Source: Pirellulales bacterium (GTDB lineage Bacteria; Planctomycetota; Planctomycetia; Pirellulales; JAEUIK01). Taken from it: DNA of 40,727 nucleotides. Of the stretch, positions 1-8,569 are shown piece by piece. The notes beneath the pieces were generated by a model that did no database searches, had not been told where the DNA came from, and saw nothing but the letters and a program-made list of their open reading frames with translations. Within the stretch, counting starts at the first letter, position 1; each line of letters begins with the position of its first letter. The stretch is taken from assembly GCA_019694455.1 (NCBI GenBank), contig JAIBBY010000016.1, forward strand, positions 56,001 through 96,727, written 5' to 3'. A program made the translations under genes and the position numbers.

Positions 1-849
1 GATCAATTGCGGCACAACGCGCGCGATGGTGTTGATGGGAATCGCGAAGCCGACGCCGCTGCTCTGCCCGGTGCGGCTGGCGATGGCCATATTCATGCCG
101 ATAAGTCGACCACGGCTATCGAGCAGCGGTCCGCCCGAATTGCCGGGGTTGATGGCGGCATCGATCTGAATGATCGACTTGAGCGAATGGTGATTGCGGG
201 CCGGCAGCGTGCGATTGAGGCTGGAGACGACACCGGTGGTGAGCGTGCGTTCCAGACCAAAGGGATTGCCGATGGCAAAGACGCTCTGCCCCACGCGCAG
301 CCGCGATGAATCGCCGAACGGCACAGGGATGAGCATTTCGGGCGGGGCGTCGATCTTGATGATCGCCACATCGTTGATCGAATCGCGACCGACCAGTTGA
401 CCTTCGAAGCTTTGACCGTTGAACAAGGTGACTTGAATTTCGCGCGCGTCCTCGACGACGTGAAAGTTGGTGAGGACATGACCGCTGGTGTCGATCACGC
501 TGCCGGAGCCGGTGCCGTCGGTGGTGGCGTCGAGAAAGAAAAAGGCGTCGGCGCGGACGCCGCGGGTGCTGATGTTGACGACGCTGCGATTGCAATTTTC
601 GTACACGCTGACGGCGCTACGTTCTTCGACAGCGAGATCGGCCAGGGAGTTTTGCGGCCGAGCGGGGGGAGCGACGACCGGGCGCTGGGGCGGCGGTTGG
701 ACCGCCGTCTGCGGCGCCGGTAGCACGATTTCTTGAGCCGTGGCGGCTGGAAAACGCGCGGTGTCGATCCAGACGATCGCCGCCAGCGCGCCGCAGAAAC
801 CAGATAGGGCGCAGAGGATCAGGGACGTTGTCGTAGCGCGAACAGACAT
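1..849 (-). CDS. HtrA/DegP-like trypsin-family serine protease, C-terminus cut by window edge
   Basis: Only the first 283 residues are in the window. A short hydrophobic stretch at about residues 9-28 suggests a signal peptide or membrane anchor, followed by a Pro/Gln-rich linker (residues 40-68) and a trypsin-like domain from about residue 75. The catalytic triad is visible: His130 in TNFHVV, Asp160 in NDVAIIKI, Ser238 in NPGNSGGP. These are hallmarks of HtrA/Deg periplasmic proteases; PDZ domains would lie beyond the left edge, so their presence is unknown. The ATG at 849 has GGAGGA about ten bases upstream. An in-frame ATG at 879 would add ten residues and cannot be excluded. The gene diverges from the secreted-protein gene at 1238. 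Confidence 0.93.
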   Translation of the reverse strand, partial: MSVRATTTSLILCALSGFCGALAAIVWIDTARFPAATAQEIVLPAPQTAVQPPPQRPVVAPPARPQNSLADLAVEERSAVSVYENCNRSVVNISTRGVRADAFFFLDATTDGTGSGSVIDTSGHVLTNFHVVEDAREIQVTLFNGQSFEGQLVGRDSINDVAIIKIDAPPEMLIPVPFGDSSRLRVGQSVFAIGNPFGLERTLTTGVVSSLNRTLPARNHHSLKSIIQIDAAINPGNSGGPLLDSRGRLIGMNMAIASRTGQSSGVGFAIPINTIARVVPQLI

Positions 850-1237
850 CTTGGCGCGTCCTCCCAACTCTTCAGGCATGCGATAGTCCAATGCGCCTTT
901 GAAGATATGGCATTGTCGATGGAGCGGCGAGAGCGCGCCGGCGCGATTGGCATCAACCGCAGCGCCGGCAGAACCAACGCATTTGATTGTTATTGGGCCG
1001 CCGTAAAGTCAAGCCGAGCAAGCAACTTCCTCTGTATTGCCTAATGCCCCTAGCTTGCTTGCACCGATATGACATACGGACAGTGATGGCAGAACGGAGA
1101 CAGCGGTTTGCAGTTCGCATGTCGAACGCGACCGGCCAGTCATACGCCCGCTTCCCCCTGAACGCTCGGTGCGGCACAGCCAGGCACACGGCGTCGGCGG
1201 GCGCAACTTCCGCGTTGTTCCTTGGAGGAAACTAGGA
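850..1237. other. divergent intergenic region with no gene
   Basis: This stretch of 388 bases lies between the divergent starts of the protease gene and the secreted-protein gene and should hold both promoters. I found no -35/-10 pair good enough to name, no strong hairpin and no convincing small gene. The open frame can be extended upstream from 1238 to an ATG at 1169, but the signal peptide and ribosome binding site place the start at 1238. Confidence 0.5.
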
Positions 1238-2428
1238 ATGAAACGCTCACGATTCGCGCTCTCGTTGATCTTGGGAGCGATGACCATCTTAGCGCTCGGA
1301 GATGGCATACCGCCGGTTGAGCAAGGCGTGGCGGCAGATTTCTTCGACTACTCTTGCGACCCGCTTTGCCCGGGCGACTTTCGGCGCGTGCCCGACCGAT
1401 ACTCGTGGTTCGACCGCCATGTATCGGCGCCAGCGACCACGGTGACGGTGTCGCGCATCGAGACGGACGACGCCGGCTACTTTGGACTGGTCGCCGACGC
1501 GCACCAGATCACCAGCGTCTATCGACTGCTGCTGGACCATTTTGCCTGGGCGGGGGATGTGGTCGAGCGCGAGTGGGACCTTTCGCCCGGTTTCGACTAC
1601 GGCGCCGTGGCGGTCGATGAGATCGCCGAGAGTGTGCCGGCCGACGTGGCGCTGGATTGGAGCGGCATGCCGGCGCTCAACTGGCACAACGAGTGCGATA
1701 TTTGCCCCAGCTACGACGTGCTGAGTGGCGCGCTGGCTGACGCGCCCGCAACGGTGGGGGATTTGAGCAATCTGGTGGCGGAGTGGCGCTGCAGCGAGAT
1801 GGACGACGCGGCCGAAATCAACGCCGCGAACGAAGGGGTGGCGCCCGAAGTGGCCGCGAGCGCGGACGCCGAAGAAGCGGTGGACGGCGGCGCGGCGTAC
1901 GAGCAGTTGTCGCTCGAAGCGGGACCGATGGCGGATCAGTGGTTGAGCGAGATCGCCGAGCAGGCCGCGCAACAAGCGGTGCTGGCGGTCACCTCGCGGC
2001 TCCTGCTTGGCGGGCCGCTGGAGACAGAATCGTTCGACCTGCTGGCGGAAGGGCCGCGCGGCGTTTGCCCGTTGCTGGCGGGGGAGGCGGGCGAGCCTGA
2101 CGCGCCGAGCCATCCGCAGCGCACCGACATCGGCTGGTACGCCACGCAGTCGCCGGCAGCGGATAACGGCCCACGCCTGGCGGCCGGTCCGCTGCCCGCG
2201 GAGCAGCCCGCTGATCCCGCCGCCGCGGCGCGGTTTTCCGAAGCACTTGCCGGGGCGCTAGCCAACGCCGCGCGGGCGCTGGACGCGGTGTCGGCTGGAT
2301 TGCAGCGGGTGAGCGAGCACGCATCGTGCATGGAGCGCAGTGCCGCCCAAAGCGCGAAGCGGCCCGCGCCGCCGCGGGAAGAAGCTGGCGACGTGCCGAC
2401 GTCGGACATCATTTACCAGGAGATCTAA
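1238..2428 (+). CDS. hypothetical secreted protein
   Basis: I do not recognise this 396-residue protein. Residues 1-33 form a typical signal peptide (MKRSR, a hydrophobic core to about residue 20, an Ala-rich end before DFFDY). The mature part is strongly acidic and Ala-rich, with Cys pairs in its first quarter (near residues 40 and 44, and a CDIC motif near residue 153) and a low-complexity Ala/Glu-rich middle. No catalytic motif is visible. The ATG at 1238 follows TTGGAGGAAACTAGGA, a strong ribosome binding site, and fits the signal peptide, so it is preferred over the in-frame ATG at 1169. The gene is monocistronic, ending in a clear intrinsic terminator. Composition suggests an extracytoplasmic planctomycete lineage protein; this is inference. 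Confidence 0.8.
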   Translation: MKRSRFALSLILGAMTILALGDGIPPVEQGVAADFFDYSCDPLCPGDFRRVPDRYSWFDRHVSAPATTVTVSRIETDDAGYFGLVADAHQITSVYRLLLDHFAWAGDVVEREWDLSPGFDYGAVAVDEIAESVPADVALDWSGMPALNWHNECDICPSYDVLSGALADAPATVGDLSNLVAEWRCSEMDDAAEINAANEGVAPEVAASADAEEAVDGGAAYEQLSLEAGPMADQWLSEIAEQAAQQAVLAVTSRLLLGGPLETESFDLLAEGPRGVCPLLAGEAGEPDAPSHPQRTDIGWYATQSPAADNGPRLAAGPLPAEQPADPAAAARFSEALAGALANAARALDAVSAGLQRVSEHASCMERSAAQSAKRPAPPREEAGDVPTSDIIYQEI

Positions 2429-2477
2429 CGGACCTGGGATCGCACAAGGCCAAAAAGCGGGCGACGTTCTCCAAGAC

Positions 2478-2517
2478 GATCCGCGCCGGACTCCAATTCG
2501 GTGCGGATCGTTTTTTT
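2478..2517 (+). terminator. intrinsic terminator of the secreted-protein gene
   Basis: GATCCGC (2478-2484) pairs with GCGGATC (2503-2509), the stem continues inward with a G-T pair and CCG/CGG, and a ten-base loop closes it. The hairpin is followed directly by seven T (2511-2517). It lies about 50 bases after the stop codon at 2428. There is no T tract on the other strand, so it serves only the plus-strand gene. Confidence 0.9.
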
Positions 2518-2536
2518 GTCGCTGGACTGGAGTCGG

Positions 2537-3022
2537 TCACACCAACGGCTTGCGACCCGTGAGGCGGCGCCACATGGAAAGTTGACCGAGATGTTGCGAC
2601 TCATGCGTGCTCATCAGGTGCGCGACCAGGTCGCCAATAGTTTTGAGCGGGGTTGCCTTGAGCAGTTCGACCTCATGCGGGCGAGCCAGATGATCGGCGG
2701 TCGCTTGACCGGCTAATGTGGTGAGGCGCTCATGCCCTTCGCGAATCGCCGTGAGCAACTCGGCTTTGGTGGGACGCGATTTTTGCGGCACGGCAGCGGA
2801 GCCGGGACCGAACTCGGCATGCCACTCGCGCGGACACTTGCGCTCGGCGCCCAGGGCCTTGGCGGCGTAGTCGGTGGCGACGGCGAGATGACCGAGGATC
2901 CAAACTGGCGGATTGACGTCTGGCGCGGGTTGCAGCGTCATTTCGGTCTCTTGGATGTCGGCGGTCAGCGCTTCCATGAGCCAAAGATTGAAACGACTGA
3001 GTTTGCACGTCTGCTCGAGCAT
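2537..3022 (-). CDS. DinB-fold (DinB_2 type) protein
   Basis: This 161-residue all-helical protein looks like the DinB/YfiT-type four-helix bundle. The three expected metal-binding histidines are present: His45 in WILGHLAVATDY, and His140 and His144 in the STHESQHLGQL helix. Members include thiol-dependent transferases (such as bacillithiol S-transferases) and damage-inducible proteins of unknown activity; the sequence alone does not fix the substrate. Length matches the family. The ATG at 3022 has GGAGGA nine bases upstream. The gene lies 95 bases downstream of the secreted metallohydrolase on the same strand and may be transcribed with it. Confidence 0.85.
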   Translation of the reverse strand: MLEQTCKLSRFNLWLMEALTADIQETEMTLQPAPDVNPPVWILGHLAVATDYAAKALGAERKCPREWHAEFGPGSAAVPQKSRPTKAELLTAIREGHERLTTLAGQATADHLARPHEVELLKATPLKTIGDLVAHLMSTHESQHLGQLSMWRRLTGRKPLV

Positions 3023-3117
3023 GGTGGACCATCCTCCGTCGCGGGGAAATCAAAGCCACCGTGGCTTCGCGACGAGCATGCTACCGCGCCTCCGATGCGC
3101 GGCACAATCAATGGCGA

Positions 3118-4620
3118 TCAGGGCGCATTGGCCGCCGCAACTCGCTGGGTCCAAAATTCGAGTGCGCGATCGTACAGGACACGATCGGCGGGCGAGGCGC
3201 CCGACTGATCGGAACGCTGGCGGGTCCAGTCGAGAAAGAACTGCGCGGCCGATTTGCTGACGCGCTGCTGGGCGTCTCCCACTTCGACATAGTATGGGCC
3301 AGTGGAGGCGAAGCGGTAGGTATGCTCGACCTCCGTGACGACGCGAACCAAGAACCAGCCGCTCTCGGAGAATTCGAGCGGTTCGAGTCGCCCTGCCTTG
3401 GCGTATTCGCGAAGCGAAACGGAGCGCTCAACTTCGCCATTTTTGATGATTTCCAGATAGCTCACCGGGTCGCGCGTACTCAGCGTGAGACTGACATCGA
3501 GACTGACCGTTTCGCCAGCGGGTGATTCGAAGACATGCCCGGGAAGCTGACCGCGCACGTTAGGCCGCAAGAGTGGGCCGTTAGTCACCATCACGCGTCC
3601 AGCCGCGAGCGCTTGCCAAAAGGCCTCGCTGCTCCAGGACTCGCCCAGATAGACATACACTCGGTTGTAGCCAACGGGGTTGGCGGCCACACCCGAACCG
3701 CTGCCGGCGGTGGGAGGCAAGCGCAGCCCAGTATTGAGCAGTTGATAGTAGATGTGCTGCGACCAGAGGGCGTTGGCGAAGGGACCGGAGAAGCGTTTGT
3801 CGCGCGGTCGGCCGCCAGTTTCTTTGTTGACCACTCCACTGCGCAGGAGATGGTCGTTGGCTAGTTCGACGGAATCGACAAGGCCCAGCGCGGCCGCGAC
3901 CGGCAGATCCCAAGAAAATGGCCGGGCGACGTCGATCCAGTTTGCTTTGTCCTGCCGCGCGGCGTGCAGAAACTGGAGTCCCGATTTTGCTTCGAGCGCG
4001 GCGGACGGAAGCTGCAATTCGCCAGTGCGGCTGAAACAGAGCATGGTGTTGCCGGCTAGTTCGTGTTCGTAGGCGGGAAAAACGGCTCGTTGCTGCTCGG
4101 CGAGTTGCGAAAGCTTGGGATCGATGGTTTCCGCAGTTTTGAGCGGCGCGACCGCGGCGACGTGCAGATCGTCGGCGGCCATTAAGAGTTCGATGTCGCG
4201 CAGCGGGCGGTGAACATGGAGGTCGGCGGAGCACCACCCCTCGGCGGCCATGTCGACCGCCCTTTTGAGTGTGACTGTTTTCTCGTCGTCGGCGTGGTTT
4301 TCGATGACGAAGTGTCCGGTGCAATTGACATATTCCGGACCGCGTTCGATTTCGAAAGTGTAGGCGCCTTTGGGGAGTTGAAGCTTGATTTCTCCCGGAA
4401 AGACAAAATGGTCGTCCCAGTAAGGCAATCGCTTGTAGGGACGCGGCTTGCCATTGGCGCCTTTTAGATGCATGCGGCAGGGAACCGGCTCGCCGGTTTC
4501 GGAATCGATGGTGACGAGCTTGAGTTGTCCGCCGCTTGCCAATGCGTGTTGGTCCGTCGACAACACCACAAGCGCGGCGGCGCACCATCCCCAAACAGCA
4601 GCAGTGCGAATTTGCGGCAT
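3118..4620 (-). CDS. secreted CehA/McbA-type (PHP-like) metallohydrolase
   Basis: From the chosen ATG the protein has 500 residues. Residues 1-29 look like a signal peptide ending in ALASG. A beta-rich region at about 30-125 (SETGEPVPCRMHLKG) resembles a carboxypeptidase-regulatory-like domain. The PHP-like motif DLHVH follows at residues 133-137, with ADDLHVA at 149-155 and further family-like segments: YEHELAGNTMLCF, and the AGSGSGVAANPVGYNRVYV stretch, which recalls other planctomycete CehA/McbA-type proteins. The named family members hydrolyse carbaryl-type substrates, but that activity should not be assumed here. The reading frame extends to a GTG at 4668; I reject it because the signal peptide then starts 16 residues inside the protein. 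Confidence 0.82.
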   Translation of the reverse strand: MPQIRTAAVWGWCAAALVVLSTDQHALASGGQLKLVTIDSETGEPVPCRMHLKGANGKPRPYKRLPYWDDHFVFPGEIKLQLPKGAYTFEIERGPEYVNCTGHFVIENHADDEKTVTLKRAVDMAAEGWCSADLHVHRPLRDIELLMAADDLHVAAVAPLKTAETIDPKLSQLAEQQRAVFPAYEHELAGNTMLCFSRTGELQLPSAALEAKSGLQFLHAARQDKANWIDVARPFSWDLPVAAALGLVDSVELANDHLLRSGVVNKETGGRPRDKRFSGPFANALWSQHIYYQLLNTGLRLPPTAGSGSGVAANPVGYNRVYVYLGESWSSEAFWQALAAGRVMVTNGPLLRPNVRGQLPGHVFESPAGETVSLDVSLTLSTRDPVSYLEIIKNGEVERSVSLREYAKAGRLEPLEFSESGWFLVRVVTEVEHTYRFASTGPYYVEVGDAQQRVSKSAAQFFLDWTRQRSDQSGASPADRVLYDRALEFWTQRVAAANAP

Positions 4621-4730
4621 CGACGGGAAGTACCTCTGGATCAGTCGGACGCATCGCACGTGCGACACCGCTTAACCGTAGCACGCGGCGGCTTTTACCA
4701 AGGCCGAGACCATCGCGGCGGGGGGCGCTG

Positions 4731-4760
4731 TTGATGCCGATTGTGGAACTGTCCTAAAAT
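4731..4760 (+). promoter_or_regulatory. putative sigma-70-type promoter of the dnaJ-type/rnpA/yidD operon
   Basis: TTGATG (4731-4736) and TAAAAT (4755-4760) are separated by 18 bases, matching four of six and five of six consensus positions. A transcript would start near 4767 and carry a leader of about 93 bases before the ATG at 4860. Seen in the sequence only; no transcript data. Confidence 0.55.
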
Positions 4761-4774
4761 TCAGGCGACTGGAG

Positions 4775-4818
4775 GGTCGCTACCACGGACTGACTGGTAT
4801 CGGTTCGGCAGGGCGACC
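4775..4818 (+). other. two-part stem-loop in the leader of the J-protein gene
   Basis: GGTCGC (4775-4780) pairs with GCGACC (4813-4818), and directly inside it TACC (4781-4784) pairs with GGTA (4796-4799), leaving an internal bulge on the 3' side. The structure lies between the putative promoter and the ATG at 4860. It matches no riboswitch family I know, and I see no CIRCE element. Confidence 0.4.
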
Positions 4819-4859
4819 AGCACCGCGTTGCGTTTTGGCAACACAGCCATAGGGCCACA

Positions 4860-5846
4860 ATGGCAGAGGATTACTACGAACTGCTGGGCGTTCCCAAGGG
4901 CGCCTCCGCGGACGACATACAGAAGGCCTATCGCACGTTGGCGCGCAAGTATCACCCCGACTTAAACCCCAACGACAAGACGGCGAAAGAGAAATTCCAG
5001 AAGGTCCAGCAGGCCTTTGAAGTGCTCAACGACGCCAAGAAGCGGGAAATGTATGACCGCTACGGACCAGACTTTGAGCACATGGGTCCTGGCGGACCAA
5101 GAGGGGGCGGCGGCGGATTTTATCCGGGACATGGGCAGCAATCCTGGGAATTTTCCAACGCCGAGCAAGGATTTGATTTCTCCGACCTCTTTGGCGGGGG
5201 CGGCGGAGGAGGAGGCGAGTCAGGCGGGTTTGAGGATTTGCTGCGACAGTTTGGCCGAGGGGGACGTGGCGGGGGCGGGGGACGGGCGAAGGCCCGTAAA
5301 GCGCGCGGCGCCGATGTGCTGTATGAAATTTCGGTGCCGTTCACGGTCGCAATACGGGGTGGACAACACCAACTGCGGGTGCAGCGCCCCACCGGTGAAC
5401 AACACACCATCGACGTGACGATTCCGGCGGGCATCGAGGACGGCAAGAAGATTCGCCTGCGAGGCCAGGGGGAAGTAGGGGTTCGCGGCGGGCCTGAGGG
5501 CGATTTGATCATCACCGTGCGGGTGGCGGAGCATCCGCACTTCACCCGGCGCGGCGACAATCTGTATGTGCGCGTGCCGGTGACATTGGCCGAGGCGGCG
5601 CTAGGCAGCAAGATCGACGTGCCGACACCGGATGGGACCATTACGCTGAAAGTTCCACCGGGTAGCTCGTCTGGCGCCAAACTGCGAGTCCGCGGTTTTG
5701 GCGTGGACGGCAAACAGGGGCGCGGGGACTTGTTCGCGGAACTGCAGATTGAGCTGCCCAAGGAACTGAGCGAAGACGATCAGGCGGCGATTCGCGCAAT
5801 TGACGAACGAAATCCGCTTTCGCCGCGAGCAGGGTTAAACTGGTAG
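4860..5846 (+). CDS. type II (CbpA/DnaJ-like) J-domain co-chaperone
   Basis: This 328-residue protein has an N-terminal J domain (about residues 4-68) with the HPD motif at 32-34 that stimulates the Hsp70 ATPase. A long Gly/Phe-rich linker (about 75-150) follows, then the two C-terminal beta-sandwich substrate-binding domains (about 152-315). The four CxxCxGxG zinc repeats of true DnaJ are absent, so this is a class B (CbpA-like) J-protein. It acts in the cytoplasm with DnaK, which is not in the window. The stop is only 21 bases from rnpA, so the two are probably cotranscribed. Confidence 0.93.
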   Translation: MAEDYYELLGVPKGASADDIQKAYRTLARKYHPDLNPNDKTAKEKFQKVQQAFEVLNDAKKREMYDRYGPDFEHMGPGGPRGGGGGFYPGHGQQSWEFSNAEQGFDFSDLFGGGGGGGGESGGFEDLLRQFGRGGRGGGGGRAKARKARGADVLYEISVPFTVAIRGGQHQLRVQRPTGEQHTIDVTIPAGIEDGKKIRLRGQGEVGVRGGPEGDLIITVRVAEHPHFTRRGDNLYVRVPVTLAEAALGSKIDVPTPDGTITLKVPPGSSSGAKLRVRGFGVDGKQGRGDLFAELQIELPKELSEDDQAAIRAIDERNPLSPRAGLNW

Positions 5847-5867
5847 CTGACCCACTGGAAGGCCGAG

Positions 5868-6296
5868 ATGTCGACGCCACGAGCGCGCGAAGCCGAATCG
5901 GACGGCGCGCCAATTACTGGCGCGGAGCGTTATCGATTTGGCGCCACGCGGCGGCTGCGCACACAGCGCGACTTCGACGAGGTGTATCGGCGCCGTTGTT
6001 CGGCCAGCGACCAGTTGCTCGTGCTATATGGCTGGCCCAACGCGCTTGAAGAGTCGAGGTTGGGGCTGAGCGTTTCGCGCAAGGTGGGTGGGGCCGTTGC
6101 GCGGAATCGCTGGAAGCGCCGGCTGCGCGAGACGTTTCGGCTGTCACAGCATGACTTGCCGGCGGGTTTTGATTGGATCGCCATTCCGCGGGCCGGTAGC
6201 GAGCCGCCAATGGAGCCGTTGCGCGATTCGATGCTGCGGCTAGCGCGGCAAGTGGTGGAAAAGTGCCAACGACGAGGCGGCGCGCGCCATGCGTAA
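5868..6296 (+). CDS. rnpA: ribonuclease P protein component
   Basis: RnpA is the basic protein subunit that helps the RNase P RNA bind and cleave the 5' leaders of pre-tRNAs. The family signature is clear: FxxVY-like FDEVY at residues 36-40, then [18 protein letters not shown] with the RNR motif at 79-81 and a basic RRLRE helix. The length of 142 residues is slightly long because of about 20 extra N-terminal residues before [18 protein letters not shown] lies five bases before the ATG and supports this start. The end overlaps yidD by eight bases, implying translational coupling. The usual upstream partner rpmH is missing and a J-protein gene takes its place. Confidence 0.95.
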   Translation: MSTPRAREAESDGAPITGAERYRFGATRRLRTQRDFDEVYRRRCSASDQLLVLYGWPNALEESRLGLSVSRKVGGAVARNRWKRRLRETFRLSQHDLPAGFDWIAIPRAGSEPPMEPLRDSMLRLARQVVEKCQRRGGARHA

Positions 6297-6507
6297 GGCG
6301 ATTTCCTGGCTGCTGATTCTGATGGTGCGACTGTATCAGGCGACCTTGAGCCCGCTGTTAGGCGGACACTGCCGATTTGAGCCAAGCTGCAGTCACTATT
6401 TTATTCAAGCGGTGGAGAAACATGGCCCGTGGCGTGGGGCGGCCAAGGGGGTGGCCCGCATCTGCCGCTGTCATCCATTTCATCCGGGGGGGTACGATCC
6501 TCCATAG
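6289..6507 (+). CDS. yidD: membrane protein insertion efficiency factor YidD
   Basis: This 72-residue protein has the family landmarks: a short hydrophobic/amphipathic N-terminus ([11 protein letters not shown]), the conserved [19 protein letters not shown] segment, a second Cys pair in [12 protein letters not shown] and the terminal GGYDPP. YidD associates with the inner membrane and helps YidC-dependent insertion. The ATG lies inside the last codons of rnpA (eight-base overlap), the usual arrangement. Unlike the classical cluster, yidC does not follow; the next gene encodes a FlgI-like lipoprotein after 153 bases. Confidence 0.95.
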   Translation: MRKAISWLLILMVRLYQATLSPLLGGHCRFEPSCSHYFIQAVEKHGPWRGAAKGVARICRCHPFHPGGYDPP

Positions 6508-6660
6508 GCGCCAGCACGGCGCGATAGCAGCTCCCAATCGGCCGTATTTCGCAGGGCTGCTCAGGGCTTAGGAAGCAAGCCATATTGACCGGCCAGGGGG
6601 CAACCACTATTTTTCTCGCCGCTACTAAGTCTCTTAATCGCTCCCCCCACGTCGCCGCAC

Positions 6661-8523
6661 ATGGATGTAAGGCGCGCAGGAACGCATGACGGCAAGACGC
6701 CGGCAACCAACTGGTTGCACCGGAACTGGCGCCGCGCGCTTCGATGGAGCGCCCTGTCGCTGGGGTTCGCGGTACTGTCGGCGGCGGCGCCGGGCTGCGC
6801 CGCGACGAGCATTCGGTCACAAAGCCCCGAAGATATTGCCGCCGCAGGCGCCGAGCGGACGCTAGTTGGCGAACTGGCGGTGCCCGATGGACTACAGCCG
6901 GTGGCGGTGGAAGCAGTCGCGCTGGTGACTGGTTTGGCGGGGACGGGGTCGGATCCGCACCCAGGTCCAGAACGCGCGGCGCTGCTCAACGACATGCAGA
7001 AGCGCGGCGTCATCAATCCGAATCAGGTGCTCGCGTCGTCATCGACCTCCTTGGCGCTGGTCCGCGGCTATATGCGGGCAGGCATTCAGGCTGGGGACCA
7101 CTTTGATTTGGAAATCCGCGTTCCGTCGCGCAGCGAAACCTCCAGCCTGCGCGACGGTTGGCTGATGGAATCTCAGCTCCGCGAAATGGCGGCGCTGGGC
7201 AACCAGATACACGAAGGGCATCCGCTGGCCCGAGCGCAAGGGCCAATTCTGGTCGATCCGGCGGCGGAGTCGAGCGGCAACACGATTTCGCAAACGCGGG
7301 GACGCGTGTTAGGTGGCGGAATCGCCAAAAAATCTCGGCCGTTGCGACTGGTGCTGAAGCCAGATCACCGTTCGGTGCGCAACAGTTCGCAGATCGGCGC
7401 CATGTTGAATCGCCGGTTCTTCATGTACCACCAGGGAATCAAACAAGGCGTTGCCACGCCCAAGACCGACGAATATGTGCAAATCGAGGTGCATCCTCGA
7501 TACAAGGACAACATTCCACGGTACATGCAGGTACTGCGCGCCGTACCGCTGCGCGAGACGCCGTCGGAGCAGATGGAGCGGCTGAAGTTGCTCGAACGGC
7601 AATTGCTCGATCCGATCACCGCCGACGCCGCCGCGCTACGATTGGAGGCGGTTGGCAAGGCGGCGGCCGACACCTTGGTCATCGGCGTCAAATCGGAAGA
7701 CCCCTTGGTGCGATTCTACGCGGCCGAAGCGCTGGCCTATCTCGACGATCGCCGCGCGGTCCCCGCCTTGGCGCAAGCCGCGCGTGAGGAGCCGGCGTTT
7801 CGGGTGTACGCCTTGTCGGCGCTGGGGGCGATGGACGACTTTTCGGCTTCGCAGGAACTGCGAGAAATGCTCGCTCTGCCGAGCGCGGAGACGCGATATG
7901 GCGCCTTCCGCGCGTTATGGGCCATGGATCCGCACGATCCTGCGCTGGCGAGCGAGAATCTTGGGGACCAGTTCAGCTATCACGCGCTGGCCGTGGGCGG
8001 GCCGCCGCTCATTCATCTGACGCGCAGCTTTCGCGCTGAGGTGGTGCTGTTTGGCAAAGAGCATCGCCTGAAGACCCCGGTAGTGCTTGACGCCAGCCAG
8101 CGCATCTTGATCAAGGCCGACACGCCCGACGAGGTGGTGATCTCGCGGTTCGAAGCGGGCAGCGACGTGCAAAAACGAACGACGCCCAACTCGATTGACG
8201 CGATCGTGCGAGCAATCGTCGAACTGGGGGGCAGCTACCCCGACGTGGTGCAGGCGCTACAGCAGGCCAAACTGAAGAAGTGCCTTTCCAGCCGGTTGGA
8301 AATCGACGCGCTGCCGCAACCCGGACGCGAGTACACCTCGCACTCGGCGGACGGGGAACCGGCCAGGGGCGGACGCCAACCCGTGGTTTCGACCCCCTTG
8401 CCCGACCTATTTGCGACGCCCAAGGAGGAACGGGAGGAGAAGCCGGCGGCCGAGGACGCTGCTAGCGATTCGGAGCCCCCATCGGCCCGGAAGGGCGGTT
8501 TTCTTGCTAGACTGAGGGATTGA
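6661..8523 (+). CDS. FlgI-like (P-ring domain) putative lipoprotein with HEAT-like repeats
   Basis: This 620-residue protein starts with a basic segment and a hydrophobic stretch ending in AAAPGC, so Cys46 may be lipidated although the lipobox is not ideal. Residues about 60-310 resemble flagellar P-ring protein FlgI ([35 protein letters not shown]). Residues about 320-430 form HEAT-like helical repeats ([28 protein letters not shown] type), followed by a beta-rich part and an acidic, low-complexity C-terminal tail. Since no other flagellar gene is nearby and the HEAT part is absent from true FlgI, a role outside the flagellum is likely; this is inference. There is no Shine-Dalgarno before the ATG, so the start is uncertain. 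Confidence 0.8.
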   Translation: MDVRRAGTHDGKTPATNWLHRNWRRALRWSALSLGFAVLSAAAPGCAATSIRSQSPEDIAAAGAERTLVGELAVPDGLQPVAVEAVALVTGLAGTGSDPHPGPERAALLNDMQKRGVINPNQVLASSSTSLALVRGYMRAGIQAGDHFDLEIRVPSRSETSSLRDGWLMESQLREMAALGNQIHEGHPLARAQGPILVDPAAESSGNTISQTRGRVLGGGIAKKSRPLRLVLKPDHRSVRNSSQIGAMLNRRFFMYHQGIKQGVATPKTDEYVQIEVHPRYKDNIPRYMQVLRAVPLRETPSEQMERLKLLERQLLDPITADAAALRLEAVGKAAADTLVIGVKSEDPLVRFYAAEALAYLDDRRAVPALAQAAREEPAFRVYALSALGAMDDFSASQELREMLALPSAETRYGAFRALWAMDPHDPALASENLGDQFSYHALAVGGPPLIHLTRSFRAEVVLFGKEHRLKTPVVLDASQRILIKADTPDEVVISRFEAGSDVQKRTTPNSIDAIVRAIVELGGSYPDVVQALQQAKLKKCLSSRLEIDALPQPGREYTSHSADGEPARGGRQPVVSTPLPDLFATPKEEREEKPAAEDAASDSEPPSARKGGFLARLRD

Positions 8524-8569
8524 AAACTCACCCAATTCCCACCGGACCGGGGCGCAGCGCCACTTCTTC

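Noticed and set aside
4621..4668. GTG start adding 16 residues to the metallohydrolase
   Set aside because: It places the signal peptide inside the protein and has no better ribosome binding site than the ATG at 4620.
3581..4684. 367-residue minus-strand frame overlapping the metallohydrolase gene
   Set aside because: It is an alternative frame with Arg/His-rich, shadow-like composition, while the other frame has a signal peptide and the DLHVH motif.
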